Of a stretch of 64,000 bases of DNA, positions 8,661 through 17,434 are shown one piece after another (within the stretch, counting starts at the first letter, position 1; each line of letters starts with the position of its first letter). The position numbers were made by a program, and so were the translations under genes. The notes beneath the pieces were generated by a model. That model saw nothing but the letters and a program-made list of their open reading frames with translations, did no database searches and was not told the DNA's origin. The DNA comes from Rhodococcus pyridinivorans (GTDB taxonomy: Bacteria; Actinomycetota; Actinomycetes; Mycobacteriales; Mycobacteriaceae). Where the stretch lies: NCBI RefSeq assembly GCF_900105195.1, contig NZ_FNRX01000002.1, forward strand, positions 1,178,001-1,242,000. The letters run 5' to 3'.

Positions 8661-9038
8661 ATGGCCGAATTCGCCGGCTCGGGTGGCACACCCCAGCCGT
8701 TCACCGATCCCTTCGATCCGTCCGGGTTCGATCCGTCCGAGTTGGCCGCCTGGGCCGACGAGCTCGCCCCGACGACCGACCTCGACGGTGACGGCGCCGC
8801 CGAGACGGTCGTCGCCGATACCGAGCACTGGGGAGTCGGTGGCGACTGGGGCGACGGTCTGGTGGTGGCTACCGACACCGATCTCGACGGCAGCAGCGAT
8901 CGCCTCTCGGTGATCGCGGACGACGGCCGTTACGGCGTGTGGGAATACTGTCGCGAGCTCGACGGATCGGGTCGGTGGAGTCGACTGGACACAGGTAGCC
9001 TTGAATACGACGTACACCACGGAGAAGAGTCGAAGTGA
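8661..9038 (+). CDS. Small Asp-rich protein with DxDxDG-like repeats
   Basis: 125 aa acidic protein starting at ATG 8661 behind AGGGGAG (8651-8657). It begins with a Pro/Phe-rich stretch (FTDPFDPSGFDPSE) and then carries TTDLDGDGAAETV and DTDLDGSSDRL, both like calcium-binding DxDxDG loops, spaced about 30 residues apart, each followed by a short beta hairpin with Trp or Tyr. It has no signal peptide, so a cytoplasmic place is the simple reading. It may belong to an uncharacterised actinobacterial family (DUF6802-like, from memory). It follows the degenerate GTPase pair by 38 bases in the same direction and may be cotranscribed. Function unknown. Confidence 0.7.
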   Translation: MAEFAGSGGTPQPFTDPFDPSGFDPSELAAWADELAPTTDLDGDGAAETVVADTEHWGVGGDWGDGLVVATDTDLDGSSDRLSVIADDGRYGVWEYCRELDGSGRWSRLDTGSLEYDVHHGEESK

Positions 9039-9176
9039 TTCATATCCGGCTGCGCAGCAGGGGGAGGGGACGGTATTGTGCGCAAGTTCTGAATCGTTTC
9101 TGTGAGATTTCCGACCGGCCCCGAGTGACGCCGGTCGACATTCCGACGTTAACCTCTATGAAAAGGACATCCGGCG

Positions 9177-9231
9177 CCTACTTCGCCTGTTCGGCCACGG
9201 ACGAAGTAGGTGGTACCCCTGCCGAGAGGGG
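9177..9231. promoter_or_regulatory. Structured leader region upstream of pckA
   Basis: Within the 280-base gap before pckA there is a perfect 9-bp inverted repeat (CCTACTTCG at 9177-9185, CGAAGTAGG at 9202-9210) and just after it CCCCT (9216-9220) facing AGGGG (9227-9231). They lie 90-140 bases before the pckA start and could be a folded 5' leader or an operator pair. No known riboswitch consensus was recognised. Confidence 0.4.
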
Positions 9232-9318
9232 CAAGCCCGGGTCTGCCCTCGTCCGCACAGAAGAACGTGCAGGTCGGAGGTGGGATCCCGGTTCCGGGCA
9301 CACCCCAGGAGAGTTTTG

Positions 9319-11151
9319 ATGACCTCAGCGACCATTCCCGGTTTGAACGGTACCGACGACAAGCTCCCGACCCAGCATGCCGAGTTGCTTGCCTGGGTCC
9401 AGGAGATTGCCGAGCTCACCCAGCCCGATCGTGTCGTATGGGCCGACGGATCCGATGAGGAATGGGACCGTCTGACCTCTCAGCTGGTCGAGGCAGGCAC
9501 CTTCACGCGTCTGAACGACGAGAAGAAGCCGAACTCGTTCCTGGCCAATTCCGATCCGTCGGACGTCGCACGCGTCGAGTCGCGCACCTTCATCTGCTCG
9601 AAGAACGAGATCGACGCGGGCCCGACCAACAACTGGGTCGACCCCGACGAGATGCGTGCCACGATGACCGAGCTGTACCGCGGCAGCATGCGCGGACGCA
9701 CCCTCTTCGTCGTGCCCTTCTGCATGGGCCCGCTCGGAGCCGAGGACCCGAAGCTCGGCGTCGAGCTGACCGACTCGGAGTACGTCGTCGTCTCGATGCG
9801 CATCATGACCCGCATGGGCAGCGCGGCTCTCGAGAAGCTCGGCACCGACCGTCCGTTCGTCAAGGCGCTGCACTCCGTGGGTGCGCCGCTCGAGGCCGGT
9901 CAGCAGGATGTCCCGTGGCCGTGCAACGACACGAAGTACATCACCCACTTCCCCGAGACCCGTGAGATCTGGAGCTTCGGCTCCGGCTACGGCGGCAACG
10001 CCCTGCTCGGCAAGAAGTGCTACTCGCTGCGCATCGCGTCGGCCATGGCGCACGACGAGGGCTGGCTGGCCGAGCACATGCTGATCCTCAAGCTGATCTC
10101 GCCCGAGGAGAAGGCCTACTACATCGCTGCGGCGTTCCCGTCGGCCTGTGGCAAGACCAACCTCGCGATGATCCAGCCGACCATTCCGGGCTGGCGTGCC
10201 GAGACCCTCGGCGACGACATCGCGTGGATGCGTTTCGGCAAGGACGGCCGCCTCTACGCCGTGAACCCCGAGTTCGGCTTCTTCGGCGTCGCGCCGGGCA
10301 CCAGCGCCGACTCGAACCCGAACGCGATGGCGACCATCGAGGCCGGCAACACCATCTACACCAACGTCGCGAAGACCGACGACGGCGACATCTGGTGGGA
10401 GGGCATCGGCGGCGAGACCCCGGCGCACCTCACCGACTGGCTGGGCAACGACTGGACCCCCGAGTCCGGCACCAACGCCGCGCACCCGAACTCGCGTTAC
10501 TGCACCCCGATGTCGCAGTGCCCGATCCTCGCCCCCGAGTGGGACGACCCGCAGGGTGTGCCGATCTCCGCGATCCTGTTCGGTGGCCGCCGCAAGACGA
10601 CGGTGCCCCTCGTCAGCGAGTCCTTCGACTGGCAGCACGGCACCTTCCTCGGCGCGACCCTGTCGTCCGAACAGACCGCCGCGGCAGAGGGCAAGGTCGG
10701 TAGCGTCCGTCGCGACCCGATGGCGATGCTGCCCTTCCTCGGCTACAACGCCGGCGACTACCTGAACCACTGGATCACGCTCGGCAAGAACGCCGACGAG
10801 GACAAGCTGCCGAAGATCTTCTACGTCAACTGGTTCCGTCGCGGCGACGACGGCCGCTTCCTGTGGCCCGGCTTCGGCGAGAACTCGCGCGTGCTCAAGT
10901 GGATCGTCGACCGCATCGAGCACAAGGCCGGCGCGCAGTCCACGCCGATCGGCTACGTGCCCAGCGCCGCCGACCTCACGCTCGACGGTCTCGATGTCGA
11001 TCCCGCCGACGTCGACGAGGCCCTGAAGGTCGACGTCGAGGAGTGGAAGTCCGAGATCGACGGCATCGCCGAGTGGTTCGAGTTCCTCGGTGAGAAGGTG
11101 CCCTCGGGCATCCGCGACGAGTTCGAGGCCCTCAAGCAGCGCCTCGGCTGA
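9319..11151 (+). CDS. pckA: Phosphoenolpyruvate carboxykinase (GTP)
   Basis: 610 aa GTP-type PEPCK, converting oxaloacetate plus GTP to PEP, GDP and CO2 at the start of gluconeogenesis. ATG 9319 is chosen over the upstream in-frame start at 9280 because AGGAG (9308-9312) is correctly spaced and the protein then has family length. Kinase-1a/P-loop [10 protein letters not shown] is at 272-281 with the reactive-loop Cys277 and Lys279; metal-binding DD is at 299-300 in [10 protein letters not shown]; the [11 protein letters not shown] segment contacts nucleotide. Codons are strongly biased to C/G at the third base, as for a highly expressed gene. It matches Rv0211 and is needed for growth on fatty acids or sterols. 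Confidence 0.97.
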   Translation: MTSATIPGLNGTDDKLPTQHAELLAWVQEIAELTQPDRVVWADGSDEEWDRLTSQLVEAGTFTRLNDEKKPNSFLANSDPSDVARVESRTFICSKNEIDAGPTNNWVDPDEMRATMTELYRGSMRGRTLFVVPFCMGPLGAEDPKLGVELTDSEYVVVSMRIMTRMGSAALEKLGTDRPFVKALHSVGAPLEAGQQDVPWPCNDTKYITHFPETREIWSFGSGYGGNALLGKKCYSLRIASAMAHDEGWLAEHMLILKLISPEEKAYYIAAAFPSACGKTNLAMIQPTIPGWRAETLGDDIAWMRFGKDGRLYAVNPEFGFFGVAPGTSADSNPNAMATIEAGNTIYTNVAKTDDGDIWWEGIGGETPAHLTDWLGNDWTPESGTNAAHPNSRYCTPMSQCPILAPEWDDPQGVPISAILFGGRRKTTVPLVSESFDWQHGTFLGATLSSEQTAAAEGKVGSVRRDPMAMLPFLGYNAGDYLNHWITLGKNADEDKLPKIFYVNWFRRGDDGRFLWPGFGENSRVLKWIVDRIEHKAGAQSTPIGYVPSAADLTLDGLDVDPADVDEALKVDVEEWKSEIDGIAEWFEFLGEKVPSGIRDEFEALKQRLG

Positions 11152-11166
11152 GTCCGTACACGACGA

Positions 11167-11202
11167 CGAATGCCGTTCCCGGTTTCCCGGGGGCGGCATT
11201 CG
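11167..11202 (+). terminator. pckA terminator hairpin
   Basis: Outer 9-bp stem CGAATGCCG (11167-11175) / CGGCATTCG (11194-11202) encloses an inner CCCGG/CCGGG stem. It begins 16 bases after the pckA stop and has no T tract. Confidence 0.7.
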
Positions 11203-11571
11203 CCGTCTGTGGGGTGAAATCCGGGAAATCGTTCACAGCGGATATCTCGGTTGTGCCACGCCGACCGGTGACGTAGTTCCACGATGCACTGCAACTACTT
11301 CCGTCGGCGAGCGGGTCGTCTCGTGCGTGGTTCGAGTCGTATCGGTCGGAAGTGTGCGGCACTGGTGGGGGCATTGCCGGGCGACGGCGCAGTCCGTGCG
11401 CTGTCACCTTCCCTTGACGAAATAGCCCAGGGCCATCACGCCGTCGTCGAATCGCTTCTGCGCACGCCTCTTGTCGAACACTGATCCCCCCGGCTCTCGT
11501 ACGGAACATCCGGGAGGAAGATCCTAGTCAGCGTGCACCGAAGGGTGCTCCGTGGGCAACTGCTTTACACC
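11203..11571. other. 369-base gap with no clear gene
   Basis: Apart from the tiny possible ORF at 11404-11481 I see no convincing gene. The open frames here have poor codon character and no matching ribosome sites. No long inverted repeat was found. Confidence 0.5.
11404..11481 (-). CDS. Possible 25-aa basic microprotein
   Basis: A GTG at 11481, preceded 4 bases upstream by a G-rich GGGGGGA that could bind the ribosome, opens a 25-codon frame reading VFDKRRAQKRFDDGV then MALGYFVKGR. It is basic at both ends with a short hydrophobic patch. Codon choice is C/G-rich at third positions. It has no neighbour on its strand within 90 bases and no family I recognise. It could be chance. Confidence 0.25.
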   Translation of the reverse strand: MFDKRRAQKRFDDGVMALGYFVKGR

Positions 11572-12048
11572 TCACGCGTTCTGCGTTGCCGCCCACTCGT
11601 CGAGCCGTCGCTTTGCTTCCTCCGCGGGCACGTTCTCGACCCGCGTCATCACGGCCCACCGATGACCGAACGGATCGAGGATCGACGCGAACCGGTCGCC
11701 GGTGACGAAGGTCGACGGTTCCTCGAACACCCGGGCACCGAGGGCGACGGCCCGCGCGAACACGGCGTCGGCGTCCGCGCAGTACAGCACGTACGAATGG
11801 TCGACGTCGTTCGTTCCGCTCGGCGCGTGCAGGCCGATGCCGAGATGGGGATCGCTCAATTGCAGTCGGCCGTAGTCGAAGTCGAGCTCTGCGTGCATCA
11901 CCGTCCCGTCGGGGCCGTCCATCCGCTCGACGACGGTCGCTCCGAACGCGTCGCAGTAGAAGTCGATCGCGCGGGAGGCACCGTCGACGACGAGGAAGGG
12001 GGTGAGGGAGGTGTATCCCTCGGGGATGGGGTTCACCGAATTCGTCAT
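11572..12048 (-). CDS. VOC (glyoxalase/bleomycin-resistance) family protein
   Basis: 158 aa with one complete betaalphabetabetabeta pair. It starts MTNSVNPIPEGYTSLTPFLV and contains ATVVERMDGPDGTVMHAELDF and ILDPFGHRWAVMTRVE, the pattern of PhnB-like/glyoxalase_2 proteins. Candidate metal or ligand residues are the His of VMHAEL and the Glu of VFEEPS, but not all metal ligands of true glyoxalase I are obvious, so substrate is unknown. ATG 12048 is used; the longer open frame upstream is antisense or downstream of the dehydrogenase gene. It follows the Zn-alcohol dehydrogenase by 59 bases on the same strand and may be the last gene of that stress-type operon. Confidence 0.8.
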   Translation of the reverse strand: MTNSVNPIPEGYTSLTPFLVVDGASRAIDFYCDAFGATVVERMDGPDGTVMHAELDFDYGRLQLSDPHLGIGLHAPSGTNDVDHSYVLYCADADAVFARAVALGARVFEEPSTFVTGDRFASILDPFGHRWAVMTRVENVPAEEAKRRLDEWAATQNA

Positions 12049-12107
12049 GGCGCCAGTGTCGGACGCCGACCGTGCGCTCGTATTGAAGAAATCCGACCGG
12101 TGACGAC

Positions 12108-13277
12108 CTAGGGGCGGAAGACCGCGCGCAGGCAGTCGTCCTCCTTGTTCTTGAACATCTCGTAGCCGCGTACCGCGTCGGTGAGCGGAAGGTCGTGCGT
12201 CATGAGCCAACTCGGGTCCAACCTGCTCTCGAGGACGTGTTCGAACAGGGTGGGCACGTACCGCTGGCCATGTTGCTGCGCCGTCCGCAGGGTCAAGCTC
12301 TTGTTCGTCAGCACCGCCATCGGGAACTTGTCGGTGACACCGTAGATGCCGAGCACCGACACGACTCCGCCCTTGCCGCAGGACAGGATCGCCTCGCGCA
12401 GAGAGGTCGCGCGGTCGCTCTCCATCCGCAGCGCCTGCTTGACCTTGTCGTAGGCCTGCATGACGCCGGTTCCGTGACCCTCCATGCCCACAGCGTCGAT
12501 GCAGGCGTCCGGTCCGCGTCCGCCGGTGCTCTCGCGGAGCGTCTCGTAGACGCTGTCGACCTCGGCGTAGTCCACGGTTTCGGCGCCGACCTTCTTCGCG
12601 GCGCGGTCGAGGCGGTCTCGGAAACGGTCGATCACGATCACCCTGTCGGCGCCCATGATCTTCGCGCTTGCCGCGGCCATGAGACCGACGGCGCCGGCGC
12701 CCCAGACCGCCACGGTGTCGCCCGGGGTGATGTCGCAGAAGTCGGCGCCCATGTAGCCCGTCGGTACCGCGTCCGACAGGAACAGGGCCTGTTCGTCGCC
12801 GACACCGTCGGGGATCTGGAAGCAGTTGACGTCGCCGAAGGGCACGCGGATGTACTCGGCGTGCGAACCTTGGTACCCGCCGAAGGGATGGGTGTAGCCG
12901 TAGATTCCGCCGGTGGGATAGCCCAGCACGGGTTGCTGCATCGCGGCGTTCGGGTTGGTGGTGTCGCACACCGCGTGCAGGCCGTCGGCGCAGTACGGGC
13001 ACTTCCCGCATCCGATGAACGACGGCACGACCACCCGGTCGCCGACCCGCACGTTCGTCACCTCCGGGCCGGTGTCGACGATCTCGCCCATGAACTCGTG
13101 GCCGATCACGTCGCCCTCCCGCATCCCCGGCAGGTACCCGCCGAGGAAGTGCAGATCGGACCCGCAGGTCGTGGTGAGGCGGACCGCCACGATCACGTCG
13201 TGCGGGTTGACCAGGCCGGGATCGTCGACCGTCTCCACCGACAACTCGTTCACCCCTATCCAGCACAGGGCTCGCAT
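12108..13277 (-). CDS. Zinc-dependent alcohol dehydrogenase (FDH-like, MDR superfamily)
   Basis: 389 aa. The catalytic-zinc region TTCGSDLHF with GHEFMGEIV and the structural-zinc cysteines in GCGKCPYCADGLHAVC are all present, as is the Rossmann signature VWGAGAVGLMAAASAK near residue 185. Length and the insert after the structural zinc resemble the glutathione-independent formaldehyde dehydrogenase-like branch, often annotated as FdhA-type, but substrate is not proven. ATG 13277 is preferred to the GTG three bases earlier because GGAGG-like AAGGAG is then 7 bases away. The start overlaps the SRPBCC gene stop as TGATG, so translation is coupled. NAD(P)-dependent alcohol or aldehyde oxidation in the cytoplasm is expected. 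Confidence 0.88.
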   Translation of the reverse strand: MRALCWIGVNELSVETVDDPGLVNPHDVIVAVRLTTTCGSDLHFLGGYLPGMREGDVIGHEFMGEIVDTGPEVTNVRVGDRVVVPSFIGCGKCPYCADGLHAVCDTTNPNAAMQQPVLGYPTGGIYGYTHPFGGYQGSHAEYIRVPFGDVNCFQIPDGVGDEQALFLSDAVPTGYMGADFCDITPGDTVAVWGAGAVGLMAAASAKIMGADRVIVIDRFRDRLDRAAKKVGAETVDYAEVDSVYETLRESTGGRGPDACIDAVGMEGHGTGVMQAYDKVKQALRMESDRATSLREAILSCGKGGVVSVLGIYGVTDKFPMAVLTNKSLTLRTAQQHGQRYVPTLFEHVLESRLDPSWLMTHDLPLTDAVRGYEMFKNKEDDCLRAVFRP

Positions 13278-13843
13278 CACGCGTCTCCTTCCGATGCACG
13301 GGCACTCGGACTGCCCTGCAGGGTGGGGATCTCACCGGTCTGCATGAGAGCCCGCGCACGGTAGAGCGCAGTGAAGGTCAGGGCGCCGGTGACGAGATCG
13401 GGGACGGGAACCTCGGCGCGCAGGGTCATCTCGGTGCCGCCCCGGGGCGCGTCGGACACCGCGAGCACTACGCGCGGACCCGGGGTGTCCGCGTCGTCCT
13501 CGCCGACGAACGCGAGTCCTTCCGAGGTGACGTCGATGCGGGTGTCCCAGGTCGTCGTCCCGCCGGGGCTCTCCCAGGTCCAGCGCAGCCGGTTCGCTTC
13601 GACCGTCTCCACCCGGACGTGGTCGCCGAAGACTCTGCTCAGGTTCTCGGGATCGCGCCAGAACTGCATGACCTGTGCGCGCGGAGCCGCGACGGTCACC
13701 GTCTGCGGTTTCCGAGCGTCGACGGGCCGGTCGACGGCGCGCCGGACGAATCCGCCCACCGAGCGACCGGCGTCGTCGATCGCCCTGTTCGCGTTCTCCA
13801 CGACTCGGCTCGCGTTCTGCACGACTCTGTTGAAGTCGACCAC
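13277..13843 (-). CDS. SRPBCC (polyketide cyclase/START-like) protein
   Basis: 188 aa. Residues ~1-45 are a polar, Asn/Arg-rich helical lead (NASRVVENANRAIDDAGRS), and ~48-175 match an SRPBCC ligand-binding fold: PQTVTVAAPRAQVMQFWRDP, RLRWTWESPGGTTTWDTRI, then GGTEMTLRAEVPVP and a C-terminal helix. Such proteins bind hydrophobic ligands and are frequent partners of Zn-dehydrogenases in actinobacterial stress operons. A ribosome site AAGGAGAC lies 6-10 bases before ATG 13843, and tandem repeats precede it directly. It is the first gene of a coupled pair with the dehydrogenase. Ligand unknown. Confidence 0.8.
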   Translation of the reverse strand: MVDFNRVVQNASRVVENANRAIDDAGRSVGGFVRRAVDRPVDARKPQTVTVAAPRAQVMQFWRDPENLSRVFGDHVRVETVEANRLRWTWESPGGTTTWDTRIDVTSEGLAFVGEDDADTPGPRVVLAVSDAPRGGTEMTLRAEVPVPDLVTGALTFTALYRARALMQTGEIPTLQGSPSARASEGDA

Positions 13844-13858
13844 GGTCGTCTCCTTGCT

Positions 13859-13912
13859 CGGATGCTCGGATGCTCGGATGCTCGGGTCGGTGTTCGGTGT
13901 TCGGTGTTCGGT
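13859..13912. repeat. Two adjacent short tandem repeats in the SRPBCC 5' leader
   Basis: An 8-bp unit CGGATGCT is repeated three times (13859-13882) and a 7-bp unit CGGTGTT three times soon after (about 13888-13908). They sit just upstream of the ribosome site of the SRPBCC gene on its transcript. Their lengths are not multiples of three and they lie outside intact coding sequence, so slippage could alter leader length. Confidence 0.75.
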
Positions 13913-14073
13913 CTAGTCAGGGTCTTCCGCGTTTCGGCGTCTGTTCGGCGACACCGTGCCGTAGCGGGGGGGGTGATCGTCCACTGTGCTTCGTCGAGTG
14001 CACGGATCCTCGGCGCGAGCGTGCCCGGCGCCAGTTCGTCGTAATCGGGGACGGGAAGATCGTGACGACTCAT
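13913..14073 (-). pseudogene. Truncated DUF8129-like ORF
   Basis: A frame opening at ATG 14073 encodes MSRHDLPVPDYDELAPGT and then APRIRALDEAQ, which resembles the short mycobacterial/rhodococcal domain with DYDxLPxGSLxxRIRxL (DUF8129 from memory). Similarity stops at residue ~31, directly before a run of eight C on this strand (G8 on plus); none of the three frames after the run restores the usual LLxxExxHxxRxxV continuation. One shifted frame stops at TAG 13913-13915. No ribosome site is seen. I read it as a remnant, although a shortened real protein is possible. Confidence 0.45.
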
Positions 14074-14316
14074 ATGGTCGGCTACCCGTGCTCGGTGGCC
14101 GGGCAAACCCGGTCGAGCCGATCCGAAATCTCGCGGGGCACGAACCCGTCGAGGCCGGGCCGGGCGACGACACGCCGACTCGCCGGGGAATAACGACGGC
14201 GTACGGATACGTTCGTACATCGATGGGCCCGCCGAGTCGTCCGATGACGGCGAAATGGTGCAATAGACCGAGACCGCGACCCGAGCCGCCGTGTGTGGCC
14301 ATGAGGAGGATCGAGC
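14074..14316. other. Upstream region of cysK
   Basis: No gene is evident here. The last 15 bases hold the cysK ribosome site (AGGAGG at about 14303-14308). The promoter for cysK must lie in this stretch, but no clear -35/-10 pair stands out. Confidence 0.4.
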
Positions 14317-15252
14317 ATGAGCAGGATCTACGACAACGTCACCGAGCTGGTCGGACGGACCCCGATCGTCAAGCTCAACCGTCTGACCGAGGGAGCCGGC
14401 GCCACCGTCGCCGCGAAGCTCGAGTTCTACAACCCGGCCAACAGCGTCAAGGACCGCATCGGTGTCGCGATCGTCGACGCCGCCGAGAAGTCCGGTGAGC
14501 TGAAGCCCGGCGGCACCATCGTCGAGGGCACCTCCGGCAACACCGGTATCGCGCTCGCCATGGTCGGCGCTGCGCGCGGCTACAAGGTCATCCTCACGAT
14601 GCCCGAGACGATGTCGACCGAGCGTCGCGTGATGCTCCGCGCCTACGGCGCCGAGATCGTCCTCACCCCCGGCTCCGAGGGCATGAAGGGTGCCGTCGCG
14701 AAGGCCGAGGAGATCGTCGCGAACACCGAGAACGCGATCCTCGCCCGCCAGTTCGGCAACCCCGCGAACCCGGAGATCCACTACAACACCACCGGTGAGG
14801 AGATCTGGAAGGACACCGCCGGTGAGGTCGACATCTTCGTGGCCGGCATCGGTACGGGCGGCACCATCACGGGCGCGGGCCGCAGGCTCAAGGAGTACAA
14901 GCCGGACGTGAAGGTCGTCGGTGTCGAGCCGGTCGACTCGCCGATCCTCAACGGTGGCGAGCCCGGACCGCACAAGATCCAGGGCATCGGCGCCAACTTC
15001 GTGCCCGACGTGCTCGACCGCGAGGTCTACGACGAGATCGTCGACGTGTCGTTCGAGGATTCGATTCGTATCGCGCGCGATCTGGGCACCCAGGAAGGCA
15101 TTCTCGGCGGCATCTCGTCGGGTGCGATCGTCTGGGCGGCCCTCGAGCTGGCGAAGCGTCCCGAGAACGCCGGCAAGCTGATCGTCGCCGTCGTCTGCGA
15201 CTTCGGTGAGCGGTACATCTCCACCCCGCTCTTCGAGCACATCCGGGACTGA
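14317..15252 (+). CDS. cysK: Cysteine synthase A (O-acetylserine sulfhydrylase)
   Basis: 311 aa PLP enzyme that joins sulfide to O-acetyl-L-serine to make cysteine. The PLP lysine is K45 in [17 protein letters not shown] (71-79) binds substrate carboxylate; GTGGTITG (179-186) holds the PLP phosphate; GISSGA (265-270) supplies the pyridine-N contact. AGGAGG lies about 8 bases before ATG 14317. cysE follows 8 bases after its stop, so serine acetyltransferase and sulfhydrylase are cotranscribed and probably form the cysteine synthase complex; cysE's C-terminal Ile (YI end) fits the usual docking tail. Corresponds to CysK1 of mycobacteria. Confidence 0.96.
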   Translation: MSRIYDNVTELVGRTPIVKLNRLTEGAGATVAAKLEFYNPANSVKDRIGVAIVDAAEKSGELKPGGTIVEGTSGNTGIALAMVGAARGYKVILTMPETMSTERRVMLRAYGAEIVLTPGSEGMKGAVAKAEEIVANTENAILARQFGNPANPEIHYNTTGEEIWKDTAGEVDIFVAGIGTGGTITGAGRRLKEYKPDVKVVGVEPVDSPILNGGEPGPHKIQGIGANFVPDVLDREVYDEIVDVSFEDSIRIARDLGTQEGILGGISSGAIVWAALELAKRPENAGKLIVAVVCDFGERYISTPLFEHIRD

Positions 15253-15260
15253 TCGCCGTC

Positions 15261-15839
15261 GTGGGTATCCTGCACACTCTCCGGGAGGATCTGCAGTCGG
15301 CGCGCGGCCACGATCCGGCCGCGCGCAGCGACGCGGAGAACGCCATCGTCTATTCGGGGCTGCACGCGATCTGGTCGCACCGCATCGCGCACCGGATGTG
15401 GCAGGTGCCCGCCCTGAAGGGACCTGCGCGGATCCTCGCGCAGTTCACCCGGTTCCTCACCGGCATCGAGATCCACCCCGGCGCGACCATCGGCCGGCGC
15501 TTCTTCATCGACCACGGCATGGGCGTGGTCATCGGAGAGACGGCCGAGATCGGCGACGACGTGATGCTCTACCACGGCGTGACGCTCGGCGGCCGGTCGC
15601 TGGCGAAGGAGAAGCGTCATCCGACGCTGGGCAACCGGGTCACCGTCGGGGCGGGGGCGAAGGTCCTCGGCCCGGTGGTGATCGGGGACGACAGCGCGAT
15701 CGGCGCCAACGCCGTGGTCACCCACGACGTGCCGGCGGATTCGATCGCAACGGGTATCCCCGCGACCGTCCGGTCCCGCAAGAAGCACGAACCGCTCGTG
15801 GATCCGACGACGTACATCGATCCCGCGATGTACATCTGA
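15261..15839 (+). CDS. cysE: Serine O-acetyltransferase
   Basis: 192 aa. Converts serine and acetyl-CoA to O-acetylserine, the committed step of cysteine synthesis. An N-terminal helical region (to ~65) precedes a left-handed beta-helix with hexapeptide repeats: [46 protein letters not shown]. His of DHG and His of YHG are the expected catalytic and active-site residues. The protein ends with ...MYI, an Ile tail like those that insert into the CysK active site. Start is GTG 15261, eight bases after the cysK stop. It is short (192 aa) compared with E. coli CysE, as in other actinobacteria. A strong bidirectional terminator follows. Confidence 0.95.
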   Translation: MGILHTLREDLQSARGHDPAARSDAENAIVYSGLHAIWSHRIAHRMWQVPALKGPARILAQFTRFLTGIEIHPGATIGRRFFIDHGMGVVIGETAEIGDDVMLYHGVTLGGRSLAKEKRHPTLGNRVTVGAGAKVLGPVVIGDDSAIGANAVVTHDVPADSIATGIPATVRSRKKHEPLVDPTTYIDPAMYI

Positions 15840-15865
15840 GGTCGCGTCCTCCCGAAACACGAAAG

Positions 15866-15915
15866 AGGGGAGGATATGTGCGAGTTCTCCGTCGAGAACG
15901 TACATATCCTCCCCT
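15866..15915. terminator. Long bidirectional hairpin terminator, copy 1 of a repeat family
   Basis: A perfect 14-bp stem AGGGGAGGATATGT (15866-15879) / complement (15902-15915), with an inner GTTCTC/GAGAAC stem, lies between the convergent cysE and aldehyde dehydrogenase genes. A T8 run follows on plus and AAAG precedes it, so it should work both ways. Its arm resembles those at 42397 and 61798. Confidence 0.9.
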
Positions 15916-15927
15916 TTTTTTCCGGGA

Positions 15928-17376
15928 TCAGCCCTCGTAACCGAGCGGGTACAGCACCGACTTGGTTTCGCAGTACGCCTCGACGCCCTCGGGACCGTTC
16001 TCGCGGCCGATGCCGGAGTTCTTGTAGCCGCCGAACGGTGAACCCGGATCGAATGCGTACCAGTTGATTCCGTACGTGCCGGTGCGCACGCGCGAGGCGA
16101 TCTCGAGGCCCTTCTCGACGTCGGTGGTGTACACCGAACCGGCCAGGCCGTAGTCGGAATCGTTGGCGATCTTCACGGCCTCGTCGACGCTGTCGTAGGG
16201 GATCACGCAGATGACGGGTCCGAAGATCTCCTCGCGGGCGATGGTCATGGAGTTGTCGACGTCGGCGAAGATCGTCGGTTCGACGAAGTAGCCCGTCTCG
16301 ATGCCCTCGGGGCGACCACCGCCGAGCACGAGACGCGCGCCTTCCTCCTTGCCCTTGGCGATGTAGGACTCGACGCGATCGCGCTGCTTCGCGGAGATCA
16401 GCGGACCGAGTTGTGCGCCTTCGGTATCGGGCAGTCCGACGGGGAAGAAGGCCGCGGTCGCGGTCATCTTCTCGATCACCTCGTCGTAGCGCGACCGCGG
16501 CGCGAGGACGCGGGTCTGCCCGACGCAGGCCTGACCGGTGTTCATCAGGCCGGACATCACCAGCATCGGCATCGTCGAGTCGAGGTCGGCGTCCTCGAGG
16601 ATGATCGCTGCCGACTTGCCGCCGAGTTCGAGCGAGCAGCGCTTGAGTCCGCGCGCGGCGATCTCACCGATGTGACGACCCACGGCCGTCGAACCGGTGA
16701 AGGTGATCTTGTCGACGTCGGGGTGCGAGACCAGGTACTCGCCGGTCTCGGCGCCGCCGGGCACGAGTGAGAGGACGCCCTCGGGAAGCCCTGCCTCCGT
16801 GAAGATCTCGGCGAGGACGTTCGTCGTCAGCGGCGATTCGGGAGCGGGCTTGAGGACCACCGTGCATCCGGCGAGCAGGGCGGGTCCGAGTTTGTTGAGC
16901 ATCAGGAACAGCGGCACGTTCCACGCGATGACGGCGGCGACGACGCCGACGGGTTCGCGGCTGACGCGGCTGCGACCGAACAGGCCGGTGCGCTCCTCGG
17001 TCCATGGGAACGAATCGGCAAGCCCCGCATAGTAGTCGAGTGTGGCCAGGCCCGACGTCAGCTGCATCATCTCGACCGAGGCCGGCGGCTGGCCCATCTC
17101 CGCGGTGAGCGAGGCGCCGATCTCCGCACGACGCTCCTCGATGAGCTTTGCTGCCTTGCCGAGGATCTCGGCGCGCTCGCTCGGGGTGGTGCGCGACCAC
17201 GGGCCTTCGTCGAAGGCCGTGCGGGCGGCGGACACCGCGGCATCGATGTCCTGCGGTCCCGCGACGGGCACGGAACCGACGCGCTCTTCCGTGGCGGGGG
17301 AGAACACCTCGAGTCTCTCGTCGGTCGACGGTGCCACCCATCGGCCGCCGATGAACAACTTGTCGTAGTCGGTCAT
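15928..17376 (-). CDS. Aldehyde dehydrogenase, Rv0223c-like
   Basis: 482 aa NAD(P)-dependent aldehyde dehydrogenase. Catalytic residues are in place: N153 (AWNVP), E250 (LELGGKSA) and C284 (GQACVGQTR); the cofactor loop TFTGSTAVG is at about 226-234. The next block downstream in mycobacterial order (Rv0224c, Rv0225...) lies close by, which supports assignment to Rv0223c. A perfect KstR-type half-palindrome pair sits 59-72 bases before the ATG, suggesting sterol-responsive expression and a role in oxidising an aldehyde from sterol side-chain breakdown; the substrate itself is not shown. It ends at a bidirectional terminator. The upstream deaminase is on the same strand, 73 bases away. Confidence 0.92.
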   Translation of the reverse strand: MTDYDKLFIGGRWVAPSTDERLEVFSPATEERVGSVPVAGPQDIDAAVSAARTAFDEGPWSRTTPSERAEILGKAAKLIEERRAEIGASLTAEMGQPPASVEMMQLTSGLATLDYYAGLADSFPWTEERTGLFGRSRVSREPVGVVAAVIAWNVPLFLMLNKLGPALLAGCTVVLKPAPESPLTTNVLAEIFTEAGLPEGVLSLVPGGAETGEYLVSHPDVDKITFTGSTAVGRHIGEIAARGLKRCSLELGGKSAAIILEDADLDSTMPMLVMSGLMNTGQACVGQTRVLAPRSRYDEVIEKMTATAAFFPVGLPDTEGAQLGPLISAKQRDRVESYIAKGKEEGARLVLGGGRPEGIETGYFVEPTIFADVDNSMTIAREEIFGPVICVIPYDSVDEAVKIANDSDYGLAGSVYTTDVEKGLEIASRVRTGTYGINWYAFDPGSPFGGYKNSGIGRENGPEGVEAYCETKSVLYPLGYEG

Positions 17377-17434
17377 GTCGCTTCCTCACCTGGCTGTGCT
17401 CGTGTATCGGCCGCATTCGTGTGACCTCGAACAC

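Noticed and set aside
9177..9231. Known riboswitch class at pckA
   Set aside because: Only two short inverted repeats are seen; no class consensus that I know fits, so it is listed only as an unassigned structured leader.
11132..11509. 125-codon minus-strand frame after pckA
   Set aside because: It runs through the pckA terminator and into the antisense of its end, with no domain or good start.
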